Part shown: one piece after another, positions 28,837 through 38,457 of the stretch
How positions within the stretch are numbered: position 1 is the stretch's first letter
Layout of the letters: each line of letters starts with the position of its first letter
Source: Rodentibacter mrazii
GTDB lineage: Bacteria; Pseudomonadota; Gammaproteobacteria; Enterobacterales; Pasteurellaceae
Reading direction: 5' to 3'
DNA length: 64,000 bases
NCBI RefSeq assembly: GCF_001998825.1
Contig: NZ_MLHG01000026.1
Coordinates: 1 to 64,000, forward strand
The notes under the pieces: model-generated
The model's input: only the letters and a program-made list of their open reading frames with translations
The model's database searches: none
Told to the model about the DNA's origin: nothing
Made by a program: the position numbers and the translations under genes

Positions 28837-28866
28837 AAAAGAGCGGTAAAATCAACCGCTCTTTTT
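28837..28866 (+). terminator. Terminator after the opacity-type gene
   Basis: AAAAGAGCGGT/ACCGCTCTTTT stem with a 7-nt loop and T run. The stem core GAGCGGT differs from the usual uptake-signal core GTGCGGT. Confidence 0.85.
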
Positions 28867-28948
28867 CTTTTCTCCCCTTGAAAATTCTGTTTTCATTCTT
28901 ATATCTGTGGCGTTCAATTTTACTTATTTCATTTTATAAGGAAAAACT

Positions 28949-30829
28949 ATGTCTCAAAATCAAGAAACCCGTGGTTTCCAATCGGAAGTCAAACAACTAT
29001 TACAATTAATGATTCATTCTTTATATTCCAATAAAGAAATTTTCCTGCGAGAACTCATTTCCAATGCCTCTGATGCGGCGGATAAACTTCGCTTTAAAGC
29101 CCTCTCCAATCCGGCACTTTATGAAAATGACGGCGAATTACGTGTGCGTATTAGCTTTGATAGTGAAAAAGGCACATTAACTATCAGCGATAACGGTATT
29201 GGGATGACCCGTGAGCAGATCATCGATCATTTGGGCACAATTGCCAAATCCGGCACTAAAGAGTTTTTGAATGCCCTTGGTAGCGATCAAGCCAAAGATA
29301 GCCAACTTATCGGTCAATTTGGTGTGGGCTTCTATTCTGCTTTTATTGTGGCAGATAAAGTGACGGTGAAAACCCGAGCGGCAGGCGAGGATGCCGATAA
29401 AGGTGTGATTTGGGAATCTGCCGGAGAAGGGGAATACTCGGTTGCCGACATTGAGAAAAAATCCCGTGGTACAGATGTGATTTTGCATTTGCGTGAGGAT
29501 GAAAAAGAATTCTTAAATGAATGGCGTTTGCGTGAAGTGATTGGTAAATATTCCGATCATATCGGTCTTCCGGTGGAAATGTTGGCCAAAGAATATGATG
29601 ACGAAGGAAAAGAAACCGGTGAAAAATGGGAAAAAATCAATAAATCCGATGCCCTTTGGACACGCAGTAAAAATGACATTTCCGATGAAGAATACAAAGA
29701 ATTTTACAAACACTTAAGCCACGATTTTGCCGATCCACTTTTGTGGGCTCACAACAAAGTAGAAGGTAATCAGGAATACACCAGCCTACTTTATGTACCG
29801 TCCAAAGCCCCTTGGGATTTATTTAATCGTGAGCATAAACATGGCTTGAAACTCTATGTTCAACGCGTATTCATTATGGATGATGCGGAACAATTTATGC
29901 CGAATTATCTCCGTTTTATGCGTGGTTTAATTGATAGTAACGATTTACCGTTAAACGTTTCCCGTGAAATTTTACAAGACAATAAAGTCACGGCAGCATT
30001 ACGAAAAGCCTTAACCAAACGTTCCCTACAAATGTTGGAAAAATTGGCGAAAGACGATGCGGAAAAATATCAACAATTCTGGAAAGAATTTGGCCTAGTA
30101 TTGAAAGAAGGCCCTGCGGAAGATTTCGGCAATAAAGAAACCATTGCGAAGTTATTACGTTTTGCTTCTACCCATAATGACAGCAGTGAGCAAACCGTTT
30201 CTTTGGAAGACTATGTTTCCCGAATGAAAGAAGGGCAAAAAGCTATTTACTACATCACGGCAGATAGCTATGTGGTAGCGAAAAACAGCCCGCATTTAGA
30301 ATTATTTAATAAAAAAGGCATTGAAGTCTTATTGTTATCCGATCGCATTGATGAATGGATGTTGAGCTACTTAACAGAGTTTGATGGAAAACCGTTACAA
30401 ACCATCACCAAAGCAGATTTGGATTTAGGCGATTTAGCAGATAAAGACGAAGCGGAACAAAAAGAGCAGGATAAAGCCTTTGAAAGTTTTGTTGAACGTG
30501 TGAAAACATTATTAGGAGATCGTGTCAAAGCGGTTCGTTTAACCCATCGATTAACGGATACCCCGGCTGTGGTTTCTACCGATAACGATCAAATGACCAC
30601 CCAAATGGCGAAACTCTTTGCCGCAGCAGGTCAGCCTGTACCGGAAGTGAAATATACTTTTGAGATTAATCCAGAACACCATTTAGTAAAAAAAGTGGCG
30701 GATATTGCAGACGAAGCCCAATTCGCCGACTGGATTGAATTATTGCTTGAACAGGCAATGCTTGCCGAACGTGGCTCGTTAGAAAATCCGGTGGCGTTTA
30801 TTAAACGGGTGAATAAGTTATTAGGTTAA
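28949..30829 (+). CDS. htpG: Chaperone HtpG (Hsp90)
   Basis: The bacterial Hsp90, an ATP-dependent dimeric chaperone. The 626-residue product has the GHKL ATPase domain ([42 protein letters not shown]), the middle domain with the catalytic arginine region ([14 protein letters not shown]), and the C-terminal dimer domain. It ends KRVNKLLG without the eukaryotic MEEVD tail. A TTGAAA lies upstream near 28879, but I cannot assign a heat-shock sigma-32 promoter from it. Confidence 0.97.
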   Translation: MSQNQETRGFQSEVKQLLQLMIHSLYSNKEIFLRELISNASDAADKLRFKALSNPALYENDGELRVRISFDSEKGTLTISDNGIGMTREQIIDHLGTIAKSGTKEFLNALGSDQAKDSQLIGQFGVGFYSAFIVADKVTVKTRAAGEDADKGVIWESAGEGEYSVADIEKKSRGTDVILHLREDEKEFLNEWRLREVIGKYSDHIGLPVEMLAKEYDDEGKETGEKWEKINKSDALWTRSKNDISDEEYKEFYKHLSHDFADPLLWAHNKVEGNQEYTSLLYVPSKAPWDLFNREHKHGLKLYVQRVFIMDDAEQFMPNYLRFMRGLIDSNDLPLNVSREILQDNKVTAALRKALTKRSLQMLEKLAKDDAEKYQQFWKEFGLVLKEGPAEDFGNKETIAKLLRFASTHNDSSEQTVSLEDYVSRMKEGQKAIYYITADSYVVAKNSPHLELFNKKGIEVLLLSDRIDEWMLSYLTEFDGKPLQTITKADLDLGDLADKDEAEQKEQDKAFESFVERVKTLLGDRVKAVRLTHRLTDTPAVVSTDNDQMTTQMAKLFAAAGQPVPEVKYTFEINPEHHLVKKVADIADEAQFADWIELLLEQAMLAERGSLENPVAFIKRVNKLLG

Positions 30830-30846
30830 TTGGTTTCATTTAGGTT

Positions 30847-30881
30847 AAAATCCTCAATCTAGCTAGGTTGAGGATTTTTTA
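30847..30881 (+). terminator. Terminator after htpG
   Basis: AAAATCCTCAA/TTGAGGATTTT stem with a 10-nt loop and T run, just before the ribosome-binding site of the next gene. Confidence 0.85.
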
Positions 30882-30895
30882 TTTAAGGAGAAATT

Positions 30896-31240
30896 ATGAT
30901 TACCGTTTACGGCATTAAAAACTGCGATACTGTGAAGAAAGCCTTGAAATGGCTTGTTGATAACAATATTGAGCATAAATTGCATGATTATCGTGTGGAT
31001 GGTTTGGATAACGATTTTTTACAACAGGCGGAAGCCCAATTTGGTTGGGAAAATTTGGTGAATAAACGGAGTACGACGTGGCGAAACCTCGATGAGGAAA
31101 TTAAAAAAAATTTGTCAAAAACGACCGCACTTTCCGTGCTTACGGAGAACCCAACTTTAATTAAACGCCCGATTATTATGCAGGATAATAAGGCATTAAT
31201 TGGGTTTGATGTGAAAGAATACGAAAAAGCGTTTGCCTAA
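30896..31240 (+). CDS. ArsC/Spx family protein YffB
   Basis: A 114-residue thioredoxin-fold protein of the ArsC/Spx family. The N terminus ITVYGIKNCDTVKKALKWL carries the single active-site-type Cys near residue 10. The C-terminal part has NKRSTTWR and ENPTLIKRPIIMQDNK, the family signature with the conserved arginine. It matches the YffB group, whose enzyme activity is unclear (glutathione-dependent thiol reductase suggested). In E. coli yffB also precedes dapE, and here dapE follows after 27 bases. Confidence 0.88.
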   Translation: MITVYGIKNCDTVKKALKWLVDNNIEHKLHDYRVDGLDNDFLQQAEAQFGWENLVNKRSTTWRNLDEEIKKNLSKTTALSVLTENPTLIKRPIIMQDNKALIGFDVKEYEKAFA

Positions 31241-31267
31241 AGTGCGGTTAACTTTTGAGGTGTTTTT

Positions 31268-32401
31268 ATGCAAGAAAAGATCGTGCAATTAGCGCAAGAA
31301 TTAATCCGCCGTCCCTCCATCAGTCCGAATGATGAAGGTTGCCAGACATTAATTGCGGAACGTTTGGAAAAACTCGGATTTGAAATTGAATGGCTTCCTT
31401 TTAATGAGACCTTAAATCTTTGGGCAAAACACGGTGCGGGCGAGCCGGTGGTTGCCTTTGCCGGTCATACGGATGTGGTGCCGGTTGGTGACGAACATCA
31501 ATGGAATTATCCGCCTTTTTCGGCGGAAATTGTCGGTGATATGCTTTATGGGCGCGGCGCGGCGGATATGAAAGGCTCGTTGGCTGCAATGATTGTGGCA
31601 GCGGAAGAATATGTGAAAGCCAATCCCCATCACGCGGGCACGATTGCTTTATTAATCACTTCCGATGAAGAAGCCGTCTCCAAAGACGGCACGGTTCGTG
31701 TGGTAGAAACCTTGATGGAACGTCGTGAAAAAATTACTTATTGTATGGTCGGCGAGCCGTCCAGTTCGCAAATTTTAGGTGATGTGGTAAAAAACGGTCG
31801 TCGTGGTTCTATCACCGCTAATCTGTATATTCAGGGGATTCAGGGACATGTGGCTTACCCTCATTTTGCGGATAATCCCATTCATAAAGCGTTGCCATTC
31901 TTACAAGAACTCTCCTCCTACCAGTGGGATAACGGTAGTGCGTTTTTTCCGCCTACCAGCCTACAAATCGCCAATATTCACGCCGGCACGGGCAGTAATA
32001 ACGTGATCCCGGGGGAACTTTATGTGCAGTTTAATTTACGTTACTGTACAGAAGTGACGGATGAGGTGATCAAACAAAAGGTCGTAGAAATGTTGGAAAA
32101 GCACGGTTTAAAACATCGCATTGAATGGAATCTTTCAGGTAAACCGTTTTTAACCAAACTGGGGAAATTAGTGAATGCCGTGGTGGACAGCATTAAAGAA
32201 ATAACCGGTATTACACCGAAACTTGAAACCGGTGGCGGTACATCTGACGGGCGTTTTATTGCTTTAATGGGAGCGGAAGTAGTGGAATTTGGCCCGCTTA
32301 ATGCCACTATTCATAAAGTAAATGAATGTGTGAGCGTAGAAGAGCTCGGCAAGTGCGGTCAAATTTATCATCAAATGTTAGTGAATTTATTGGATAAGTA
32401 A
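31268..32401 (+). CDS. dapE: Succinyl-diaminopimelate desuccinylase
   Basis: DapE removes succinate from N-succinyl-LL-diaminopimelate for lysine and peptidoglycan synthesis. The 377-residue M20-family dizinc enzyme has [11 protein letters not shown] with a zinc His and the catalytic Asp, [14 protein letters not shown], the catalytic Glu pair in TSDEEA, and the last zinc His in [12 protein letters not shown]. It is cotranscribed with yffB upstream and the M15 peptidase gene 2 bases downstream. Confidence 0.96.
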   Translation: MQEKIVQLAQELIRRPSISPNDEGCQTLIAERLEKLGFEIEWLPFNETLNLWAKHGAGEPVVAFAGHTDVVPVGDEHQWNYPPFSAEIVGDMLYGRGAADMKGSLAAMIVAAEEYVKANPHHAGTIALLITSDEEAVSKDGTVRVVETLMERREKITYCMVGEPSSSQILGDVVKNGRRGSITANLYIQGIQGHVAYPHFADNPIHKALPFLQELSSYQWDNGSAFFPPTSLQIANIHAGTGSNNVIPGELYVQFNLRYCTEVTDEVIKQKVVEMLEKHGLKHRIEWNLSGKPFLTKLGKLVNAVVDSIKEITGITPKLETGGGTSDGRFIALMGAEVVEFGPLNATIHKVNECVSVEELGKCGQIYHQMLVNLLDK

Positions 32402-32403
32402 AC

Positions 32404-33084
32404 ATGAAATTAACTTCGGCAATGCTTACGGGAAAATCGCGCGAACATTTAGTGAATTTACCCACTCCGCATTCAACAAACCATTTTTTACAGGTGCAAG
32501 CCGTAAAAGCCTTTCAAAGTTTGCAGCAAAGTGCGGTCAAAAATGGCTTTAATTTACAACCGGCAAGTAGTTTTCGAGATTTTCAACGTCAGCAGTTGAT
32601 TTGGAACAGCAAATTTAGCGGTGAACGTAAAGTACATGATGATTCGGGCATCGCTTTGGATTTAACGAAATTGGACGATTGGCAAAAATGCCAAGCCATT
32701 TTACGTTGGTCGGCGTTGCCGGGGGCGAGCCGTCATCATTGGGGAACGGAAATTGATATTTTCGATCCGGATCTGTTACCACAAGGGCAATCCTTACAGC
32801 TTGAACCTTGGGAATATGAAAAAGGGGGCTATTTTTGTGAGTTAAGTGAATTTCTTGTTGAAAATTTACCGCACTTCGATTTTGCGCTTCCATTTATGCA
32901 GCAACCCATAGGTAAAAAAATAGGGCGTGAACCTTGGCATATTAGCTATTTACCCTTAGCGGAGCAGGCGAGGGCACAATTTTCATCTGAGGTTTTATTA
33001 CAGTCTTGGCAAAATGAAGAAATTGGTGGAAAGGATATTTTGTGCAAGTATATGGATCAAATTTTTGAACAATTTATGGTATAG
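32404..33084 (+). CDS. M15B (VanY/DacB-type) D-alanyl-D-alanine carboxypeptidase family protein
   Basis: A 226-residue peptidase of the M15 family, which acts on D-Ala-D-Ala ends of peptidoglycan. The zinc motif SRHHWGTEIDIFDP near residue 110 matches SxHxxGxAxD. PASSFRDFQRQQLIW is the substrate-binding arginine region, and EPWHISYLP near residue 180 supplies the last Glu and His. No signal peptide is visible, which is odd for a cell-wall enzyme, so a cytoplasmic or unusually exported role is possible. It is translationally close-coupled to dapE. Confidence 0.85.
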   Translation: MKLTSAMLTGKSREHLVNLPTPHSTNHFLQVQAVKAFQSLQQSAVKNGFNLQPASSFRDFQRQQLIWNSKFSGERKVHDDSGIALDLTKLDDWQKCQAILRWSALPGASRHHWGTEIDIFDPDLLPQGQSLQLEPWEYEKGGYFCELSEFLVENLPHFDFALPFMQQPIGKKIGREPWHISYLPLAEQARAQFSSEVLLQSWQNEEIGGKDILCKYMDQIFEQFMV

Positions 33085-33085
33085 C

Positions 33086-33117
33086 AAAAGTGCGGTGGAA
33101 TTTGACCGCACTTTTTG
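33086..33117. terminator. Inverted uptake-signal terminator between the M15 gene and rapZ
   Basis: AAAAGTGCGGT/ACCGCACTTTT stem: two full uptake-signal cores in inverted orientation between convergent genes. Confidence 0.88.
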
Positions 33118-33118
33118 T

Positions 33119-33976
33119 CTATTTATTTTTATTCTTTTCTAAGGATTTATGCTGAATTTTTACGTTTTTCCCTTTAGCTTGGAAATATTCACCAAGTTGC
33201 TGCGCAATATAAACCGAGCGATGTTTTCCTCCGGTACAACCGATCGCAATAGTTAAGTAGCTGCGGTTGTTTTGTTCTAACATTGGTAACCATGTTTCAA
33301 TGTAATTACGGGTGAGGTAGATGAAATTATTGACATCATCATGGCTGTTTAAAAAACGGGCAACAGGTTCGTCTAATCCCGTCATTGGGCGAAGTTCGGG
33401 ATCCCAGTGCGGATTCGGCAAAAAACGCACGTCAAATACATAGTCCGCATCAAGAGGAATACCATATTTAAAACCGAAGGACTCTACAATAATTTTTAGC
33501 TCTTTTTCCGTATCCCCCCGTAAAAATTCACGCAATTTTTCTGCCAAAGTATGCGTAGAAATATGTGTTGTATCAATAACGAAATTTGCGTGCTGCAGCA
33601 ATGGTTCTAATTGTTGGTGTTCGGCATCAATAGCAGCCTCAAGGGAGAGATCGTTAGCAGAAAGAGGATGAAGCCGGCGAGAGTCGCTGTATCGGCGAAT
33701 CAGTGTGCTACGATCAGAATCTAAAAAAATAATTTGGGTTGCATAATGACGTTGAATGTCCGTTAGAATTTGCTCAAGGGATTGTGCTGATTCGGGTAAA
33801 TTACGAATATCAAGACTGATTGCGACAGCGGTTTGAGTTTTGGCTAAAATCTCCGTGAGCTGGGGTAATAAATCCAGTGGAAGGTTATCAACACAATAGT
33901 AGCCCATATCTTCCAGCGAACGTAATGCCACTGATTTTCCCGCTCCGGAGCGACCGCTGATAATGATAATTTCCAT
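33119..33976 (-). CDS. rapZ: RNase adapter protein RapZ
   Basis: A 285-residue protein with an N-terminal P-loop ([27 protein letters not shown]) and a C-terminal domain with [23 protein letters not shown] and [19 protein letters not shown]. In E. coli RapZ binds glucosamine-6-phosphate and guides RNase E to the GlmZ small RNA. It is downstream of ptsN, as in E. coli. The npr gene that follows rapZ in E. coli is absent here. Confidence 0.94.
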   Translation of the reverse strand: MEIIIISGRSGAGKSVALRSLEDMGYYCVDNLPLDLLPQLTEILAKTQTAVAISLDIRNLPESAQSLEQILTDIQRHYATQIIFLDSDRSTLIRRYSDSRRLHPLSANDLSLEAAIDAEHQQLEPLLQHANFVIDTTHISTHTLAEKLREFLRGDTEKELKIIVESFGFKYGIPLDADYVFDVRFLPNPHWDPELRPMTGLDEPVARFLNSHDDVNNFIYLTRNYIETWLPMLEQNNRSYLTIAIGCTGGKHRSVYIAQQLGEYFQAKGKNVKIQHKSLEKNKNK

Positions 33977-33994
33977 ACAGTTCCCCTTGTAATA

Positions 33995-34498
33995 TTATGT
34001 TTCACTCTCAGTCAAAGAATGCGTTTCTTCTGTTGTTTGATCCGCCATCTCAAAAACTTGCCAGATTTCATCCGCACTTTTTGCAGAACGTAATTGTTTA
34101 AGAAAATTTTTGTCTGTGATTTTTTCCGTTAAATGAGAAAGTACAGGAATATAGGTTTGGCACTGATTTTCCGGTACAAGCACGGCGAAAACGAGATCTA
34201 TTGGTTTACCATCCTGCGCACCGTAATCAATAGGCGTTTCTAATTGAAGAAATACAGCAAGGGCTTTATCGGTTGCTTTCGGCGGTAATTTTGCTTTTGG
34301 CATTGCCACACCGTTACCTAATCCCGAGTTCCCTAATTTTTCACGTTCAAATAAGCATTCAAAGCAAGCTTGCTCGCCTTTTTCACAGTGTAATTGTTCT
34401 ACGACAAAATGAGCAATAGATTCAAATAATCGCTTTTTACTTGAAAAGCAAACACCCTGACGAATATTTTCAGGGTGAAAGAGTTCTGTTAATTTCAT
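33995..34498 (-). CDS. ptsN: PTS IIA-Ntr (PtsN) lacking the phosphorylation histidine
   Basis: A 167-residue PTS EIIA domain of the mannitol/fructose fold, placed between lptB and rapZ as expected for PtsN. In E. coli PtsN the phosphorylated His73 sits in GNGIAIPHGKL. The same place here reads GNGVAMPKAKL (near residue 66), so the His is Lys. The rest of the fold is intact (FLQLETPIDYGAQDGKPIDLVFAVLVP). The protein therefore cannot be phosphorylated at the usual site and may act as a permanently unphosphorylated regulator (inference). UlaC in this same window keeps its PHARP motif. Confidence 0.9.
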   Translation of the reverse strand: MKLTELFHPENIRQGVCFSSKKRLFESIAHFVVEQLHCEKGEQACFECLFEREKLGNSGLGNGVAMPKAKLPPKATDKALAVFLQLETPIDYGAQDGKPIDLVFAVLVPENQCQTYIPVLSHLTEKITDKNFLKQLRSAKSADEIWQVFEMADQTTEETHSLTESET

Positions 34499-34500
34499 CT

Positions 34501-35226
34501 TTATAACTTAAATTCTTCGCCAAGATACACGCGTTTAACATGTTCATCATTCATCACTTCTTCCGGTGTACCGGTGGCGATAATTTGACCTTTCCCTACA
34601 ATATAAGCTCGTTCACAGACATCTAGAGTTTCGCGCACGTTATGATCGGTGATTAACACACCTAAACCGCGGTTACGCAAATCGGTAATAATCTTTTTAA
34701 TATCCGTAACGGAAATAGGATCAACCCCTGCAAAAGGTTCATCTAATAAAATAAATTTGGGATTGGCGGCAAGTGCCCGTGCAATTTCTACACGACGACG
34801 TTCACCACCGGAAAGGGATTGACCAAGGCTATTGCGAATATGTCCGATATTAAATTCTTCAATTAATTCATCCGCTCTTTCCCTGCGTTGTTCCGGAGTG
34901 AGATCTTTGCGAATTTCTAACACCGCCATTAAGTTATCGTAAACGCTTAAACGGCGAAAAATTGACGCTTCCTGAGGAAGATAGCCTATACCGCGTTGTG
35001 CACGGTTATGCATTGGTAATAGACTAATATCTTCACCATCAATAGTAATTTTACCCTGATCTTGGCGCACAAGCCCTACAACCATATAGAATGTGGTGGT
35101 TTTGCCGGCACCATTCGGACCTAATAGCCCGACGATTTCATTAGAATTAACCGTAAGGCTGACATCAGAAACAACTTTACGATTTTTATAACTTTTAGCC
35201 AAAAATTCAGCATGTAATACGGACAT
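34501..35226 (-). CDS. lptB: LPS export ATPase LptB
   Basis: The ATP-hydrolysing subunit of the LptB2FGC lipopolysaccharide exporter, on the cytoplasmic face of the inner membrane. The 241-residue ABC protein has Walker [10 protein letters not shown] near residue 37, the Q loop [12 protein letters not shown], the signature [15 protein letters not shown], Walker [11 protein letters not shown] and the H loop ITDHNVRE. It is in an operon with lptA and lptC. ptsN starts just 2 bases after it; rpoN and hpf, which separate these genes in E. coli, are missing. Confidence 0.96.
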   Translation of the reverse strand: MSVLHAEFLAKSYKNRKVVSDVSLTVNSNEIVGLLGPNGAGKTTTFYMVVGLVRQDQGKITIDGEDISLLPMHNRAQRGIGYLPQEASIFRRLSVYDNLMAVLEIRKDLTPEQRRERADELIEEFNIGHIRNSLGQSLSGGERRRVEIARALAANPKFILLDEPFAGVDPISVTDIKKIITDLRNRGLGVLITDHNVRETLDVCERAYIVGKGQIIATGTPEEVMNDEHVKRVYLGEEFKL

Positions 35227-35229
35227 CAG

Positions 35230-35745
35230 TTATTTTTTACCTTTTTGTTGTAATTGGGTCGGAATTAATACGGTTTTAACACGCGATTTACCGCCATTTG
35301 CTTTTAGCTGCTGTTTTTTCACATCATAAGTAATGCGTTCGCCATTTATTTTACTATCAAGTTGTCTTAGCTCCGCATTGCCTGTCAGCGTTAAAAATTC
35401 CGCACCGAGATCATAATGTACTTGGTTTGCTTTGCCGTCCACCGGTTTGCCATCATCTAATAATTGGTGGAAAGTCACGGGTGAGCCGAAAGCTTCAACA
35501 GTTTCTTTTTTACCGGAATTTTCAGGCGGGCGGGTGATGACCACTTTATTCGCTTTAATCAGAATGGAACCTTGTGTAATTACCACATTATCAGTGAAAG
35601 TAACCACACTGTTTTCCATATCCAAAGATTGGTTATCGGAAACAATATTAATCGGTTGATTAGTGTCATCTTTTAAGGCAAAAGCTGAAAAAGAGACCAT
35701 CGCCAATGTCGTGGTGAGAAGAATCTTACGGGTTACTAATTTCAT
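35230..35745 (-). CDS. lptA: LPS transport periplasmic protein LptA
   Basis: LptA forms the periplasmic beta-jellyroll bridge that carries LPS to the outer membrane. The 171-residue product has the signal MKLVTRKILLTTTLAMVSFSAFA and the OstA-like domain (QPINIVSDNQSLDMENSVVTFTDNVVITQGSILIKANKVVI). The C terminus is basic (LQQKGKK). It overlaps lptC by 20 bases and is 3 bases from lptB. Confidence 0.94.
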   Translation of the reverse strand: MKLVTRKILLTTTLAMVSFSAFALKDDTNQPINIVSDNQSLDMENSVVTFTDNVVITQGSILIKANKVVITRPPENSGKKETVEAFGSPVTFHQLLDDGKPVDGKANQVHYDLGAEFLTLTGNAELRQLDSKINGERITYDVKKQQLKANGGKSRVKTVLIPTQLQQKGKK

Positions 35746-36331
35746 AATATGTTTTTACCTGTTCCTTTAAAGTTGCCACTTGTTGGCGTAAATTACCCAC
35801 CATTTTTAAGCCGGTGGAGTTAAAATTTTGTCCGTTAATTTTTACCATTGTGTCGGATGTAATATCTTGTGTTTTTAAATTAACGACAGCCGATTGAGTT
35901 TCTACACGCTGAAGTCTAGAGGTCGGTTCTAGGCTTTCCGCTACGACATTTCCTTCTAAATATAGAATTTCATCTTTTGTTAAAACAGCCTTTTGCGCAC
36001 TTAATTTCCAGCTTTGTGATTCAAGTAATTTTGCCGTTTCGTTTTTCTGTTTTTGATTATCGCCTACTGTATCAAAAAGATAAACGAGCGGTGCAGTAAA
36101 ATTTGTTTTGCCGTCTTGATTAAAATGTTCAACTTTGTCTGAAACCGCTAAATATTGTTTTTTACCATCCGGTGAAAATACGGTGGTTTCCATTTTTTGT
36201 CCGATATAATCAGGGCTATCCGGTGCTTTTACCAGACTTTGTAAATCATTGTTATCCTGGTTCAGTGAATAATACCAACCAAGCAGGCAGAGTGCCGCAA
36301 CACCGAGAATAATATTCCAACGAATATTCAT
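35726..36331 (-). CDS. lptC: LPS export protein LptC
   Basis: A bitopic inner-membrane protein linking LptB2FG to LptA. The 201-residue product has one N-terminal membrane segment (NIILGVAALCLLGWYYSL, residues 6-23) and a periplasmic jellyroll (DYIGQKMETTVFSPDGKKQYLAVSDKVEHF; LEGNVVAES; TSDTMVKINGQNFNSTGLKM). It is the first gene of the lptCAB-ptsN-rapZ unit. kdsC and kdsD, upstream in E. coli, are not here. Confidence 0.93.
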   Translation of the reverse strand: MNIRWNIILGVAALCLLGWYYSLNQDNNDLQSLVKAPDSPDYIGQKMETTVFSPDGKKQYLAVSDKVEHFNQDGKTNFTAPLVYLFDTVGDNQKQKNETAKLLESQSWKLSAQKAVLTKDEILYLEGNVVAESLEPTSRLQRVETQSAVVNLKTQDITSDTMVKINGQNFNSTGLKMVGNLRQQVATLKEQVKTYYEISNP

Positions 36332-36422
36332 AAAAATGTTTTATCCTGTTAAAAGTAGGGGCGAATCATACCACAAATTTAAAAGGGCACTAAAGTCAAG
36401 TGCGGTCAAAAAATAAGTTGTT

Positions 36423-36959
36423 TTAATCAGATAAAATAAGATCTTTCAACACTTGGTAAATTTCACGATAAGCTTTTAAGGGCTTATCTTGTGCTTTTTC
36501 TTTCTGCGCCACTCGAATTAAATTGCGTAATTGCTGACGATCAGCTGTTGGATATTCATTTAATAAATCGGTGAGCGCTGTATCTCCCTGTTCAACCAAC
36601 TTGTCACGTAACATTTCTAATTTATGCAGTATCGCTTGTTGTTGATTATGCTTATTTTCAATTTTATCTAAAGCATCGCGAATCGGTTCGACATCAATTC
36701 CACGTAATAATTTGCCGATATATTGTAACTGGCGACGACGTGCTTCTTTTTGCAAACGTTGTGCTAGCTCAACGGCTTCTAATAATGAATCGTCAAGTGG
36801 CACTTTAGTCAGATTGGTTTTGGTTAAGTTCACCAACTTTTCACCGAGTTGTTTTAATTCCTCAGCATCACGCTTGATTTCACTTTTACTTACCCAAATA
36901 ATTTCTTCCTGTTCTTCATCTTCCCAATCAAAGACTTCTTTTTTCTTACGTTTTGCCAT
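36423..36959 (-). CDS. darP: Ribosome biogenesis factor DarP (YjgA)
   Basis: A 178-residue DUF615 protein that binds late 50S precursors in E. coli. The ATG at 36959 gives the family start [43 protein letters not shown] longer frame from 36989 adds ten unconserved residues. The product is helical and highly charged throughout. pmbA is divergent, the same pairing as in E. coli. Confidence 0.93.
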   Translation of the reverse strand: MAKRKKKEVFDWEDEEQEEIIWVSKSEIKRDAEELKQLGEKLVNLTKTNLTKVPLDDSLLEAVELAQRLQKEARRRQLQYIGKLLRGIDVEPIRDALDKIENKHNQQQAILHKLEMLRDKLVEQGDTALTDLLNEYPTADRQQLRNLIRVAQKEKAQDKPLKAYREIYQVLKDLILSD

Positions 36960-37047
36960 GTTATTCCTTCTTAGAAATTTAGGGCGCATTTTAGCATAAA
37001 CTTTGAAAATAAGATAAAATGCGAAAAATTTTTAACGGAAAAACAGA

Positions 37048-38403
37048 ATGAAAACAGCAGAAAATCAGACCGCACTTTTAAAAGCACAAGAACAAGAATT
37101 ACGTCAAGCAGTAAGCCTCGCCCTTGATATTGCCCAAAAAGTAGGAGCAACAGCAGAGGTTGGCGTAACAAAAGTGATCGGTTTATCCGTTTCCACCCGT
37201 TTACAGGAAATTGAAAACGTGGAATTTACCAATGATGGGGCTCTTGGGATTTCGGTTTACTTAGGACAACAAAAAGGGAATGCCTCGACTTCAGATTTAA
37301 GCGAGCAGGCGATTAAAAATACTGTTGAAGCGGCGTTGGCAATTGCCAAATATACCTCACCGGATGATTGTACCGGTTTGGCAGAAAAAGAATTAATGGC
37401 ATTTGATACGATAGATTTAGCACTTTATCATGCTGCTGATATTGATGTGGAAAAAGCAAGAGGACTTGCATTGCGGGCAGAAAAAGCCGCATTGGAAGCG
37501 GATAATCGAATTATTAATAGTAATGGGGCGAGTTTTAATTCCCATACGGGTGTACGTGTGTATGGGAATACGCATGGTATGTTGCAAAGTTATTTATCAA
37601 GTCGTTATTCTTTGTCTTGCTCGGTCATTGGTGGCGTAGAAGATGCGCTGGAAAATGATTATGAATATACGATTTCACGTGATTTTAATAAATTGGAATC
37701 GGCTGAATGGGTAGGGGAAAATTGTGCCAAAAAAGTGGTTGCCCGTTTGAATCCGCAAAAACTCACTACCCGTGAAGTACCGGTGATTTTCTTGAATGAT
37801 GTGGCGACAGGCATTATTTCACATTTTACCGCAGCTATTAGTGGTGGGAGTTTGTATCGTCAATCAAGTTTCTTGTTAGATCATTTAGGCAAACAAGTGT
37901 TGCCTGAGTGGTTTAATATCAGTGAACGCCCGCATTTGTTGGGGCGGTTAGCATCAACACCTTTCGATAGTGAAGGTGTACGTACGAAAAATTTAGAAAT
38001 TGTACAAAATGGTATTTTACAGACTTATTTATTGACTCATTACAGTGGTAAGAAAATGGGTATGCAAACTACCGGTCATGCCGGAGGTATTCATAATTGG
38101 CTGGTTCAACCCAATTTAACCGGTGGATTAACCGCACTTTTACGTGAAATGGGAACGGGATTACTGGTCACGGATGTAATGGGACAAGGTGTGAATATTG
38201 TCACCGGTGGTTATTCTCGTGGAGCGTCTGGTTTCTGGGTTGAAAACGGCGAAATTCAAGATCCTGTATCAGAAATCACGATTGCAGGACAATTGCCGGA
38301 TATGCTGAAAAATATAGTAGCAGTGAGTGACGATGTAGAACATCGTTCTAATATTCAAACCGGCTCAATTTTGTTAGATAAAATGAAAATCTCAGGTAAC
38401 TGA
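37048..38403 (+). CDS. pmbA: Metalloprotease subunit PmbA/TldE
   Basis: The non-metal-binding partner of TldD in the heterodimeric TldDE protease, which in E. coli processes microcin B17 and degrades CcdA. The 451-residue product has the family core, such as GLSVSTRLQEIENVEFTNDGALGISVY, the C-terminal TGHAGGIHNWLVQPN and TDVMGQGVNIVTGGYSRGASGFWVENGEI. It lacks the HExxxH zinc motif, as expected. Its partner tldD is also in this window at 59352. Confidence 0.95.
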   Translation: MKTAENQTALLKAQEQELRQAVSLALDIAQKVGATAEVGVTKVIGLSVSTRLQEIENVEFTNDGALGISVYLGQQKGNASTSDLSEQAIKNTVEAALAIAKYTSPDDCTGLAEKELMAFDTIDLALYHAADIDVEKARGLALRAEKAALEADNRIINSNGASFNSHTGVRVYGNTHGMLQSYLSSRYSLSCSVIGGVEDALENDYEYTISRDFNKLESAEWVGENCAKKVVARLNPQKLTTREVPVIFLNDVATGIISHFTAAISGGSLYRQSSFLLDHLGKQVLPEWFNISERPHLLGRLASTPFDSEGVRTKNLEIVQNGILQTYLLTHYSGKKMGMQTTGHAGGIHNWLVQPNLTGGLTALLREMGTGLLVTDVMGQGVNIVTGGYSRGASGFWVENGEIQDPVSEITIAGQLPDMLKNIVAVSDDVEHRSNIQTGSILLDKMKISGN

Positions 38404-38409
38404 TTATTT

Positions 38410-38428
38410 GAGAATAATTCTTATTGAC
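38410..38428. promoter_or_regulatory. Fur-like box overlapping the -35 of a small-RNA promoter
   Basis: GAGAATAATTCTTATTGAC matches 12 of 19 positions of the Fur consensus by hand alignment and contains AGAAT-A-ATTCT. It overlaps the TTGACA -35 box. Confidence 0.5.
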
Positions 38429-38451
38429 AAGATTATTGATTCTGTTACTAT
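38424..38451 (+). promoter_or_regulatory. Strong sigma-70 promoter in the pmbA-hpt gap
   Basis: Consensus TTGACA (38424-38429), a 16-bp spacer, TACTAT (38446-38451). A terminator lies about 75-105 bp downstream, before hpt. Confidence 0.72.
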
Positions 38452-38457
38452 GCGCCT

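Noticed and set aside
28876..28920. Sigma-32 heat-shock promoter for htpG
   Set aside because: CCTTGAAA fits a -35 box, but no CCCCAT-type -10 box lies at the right distance.
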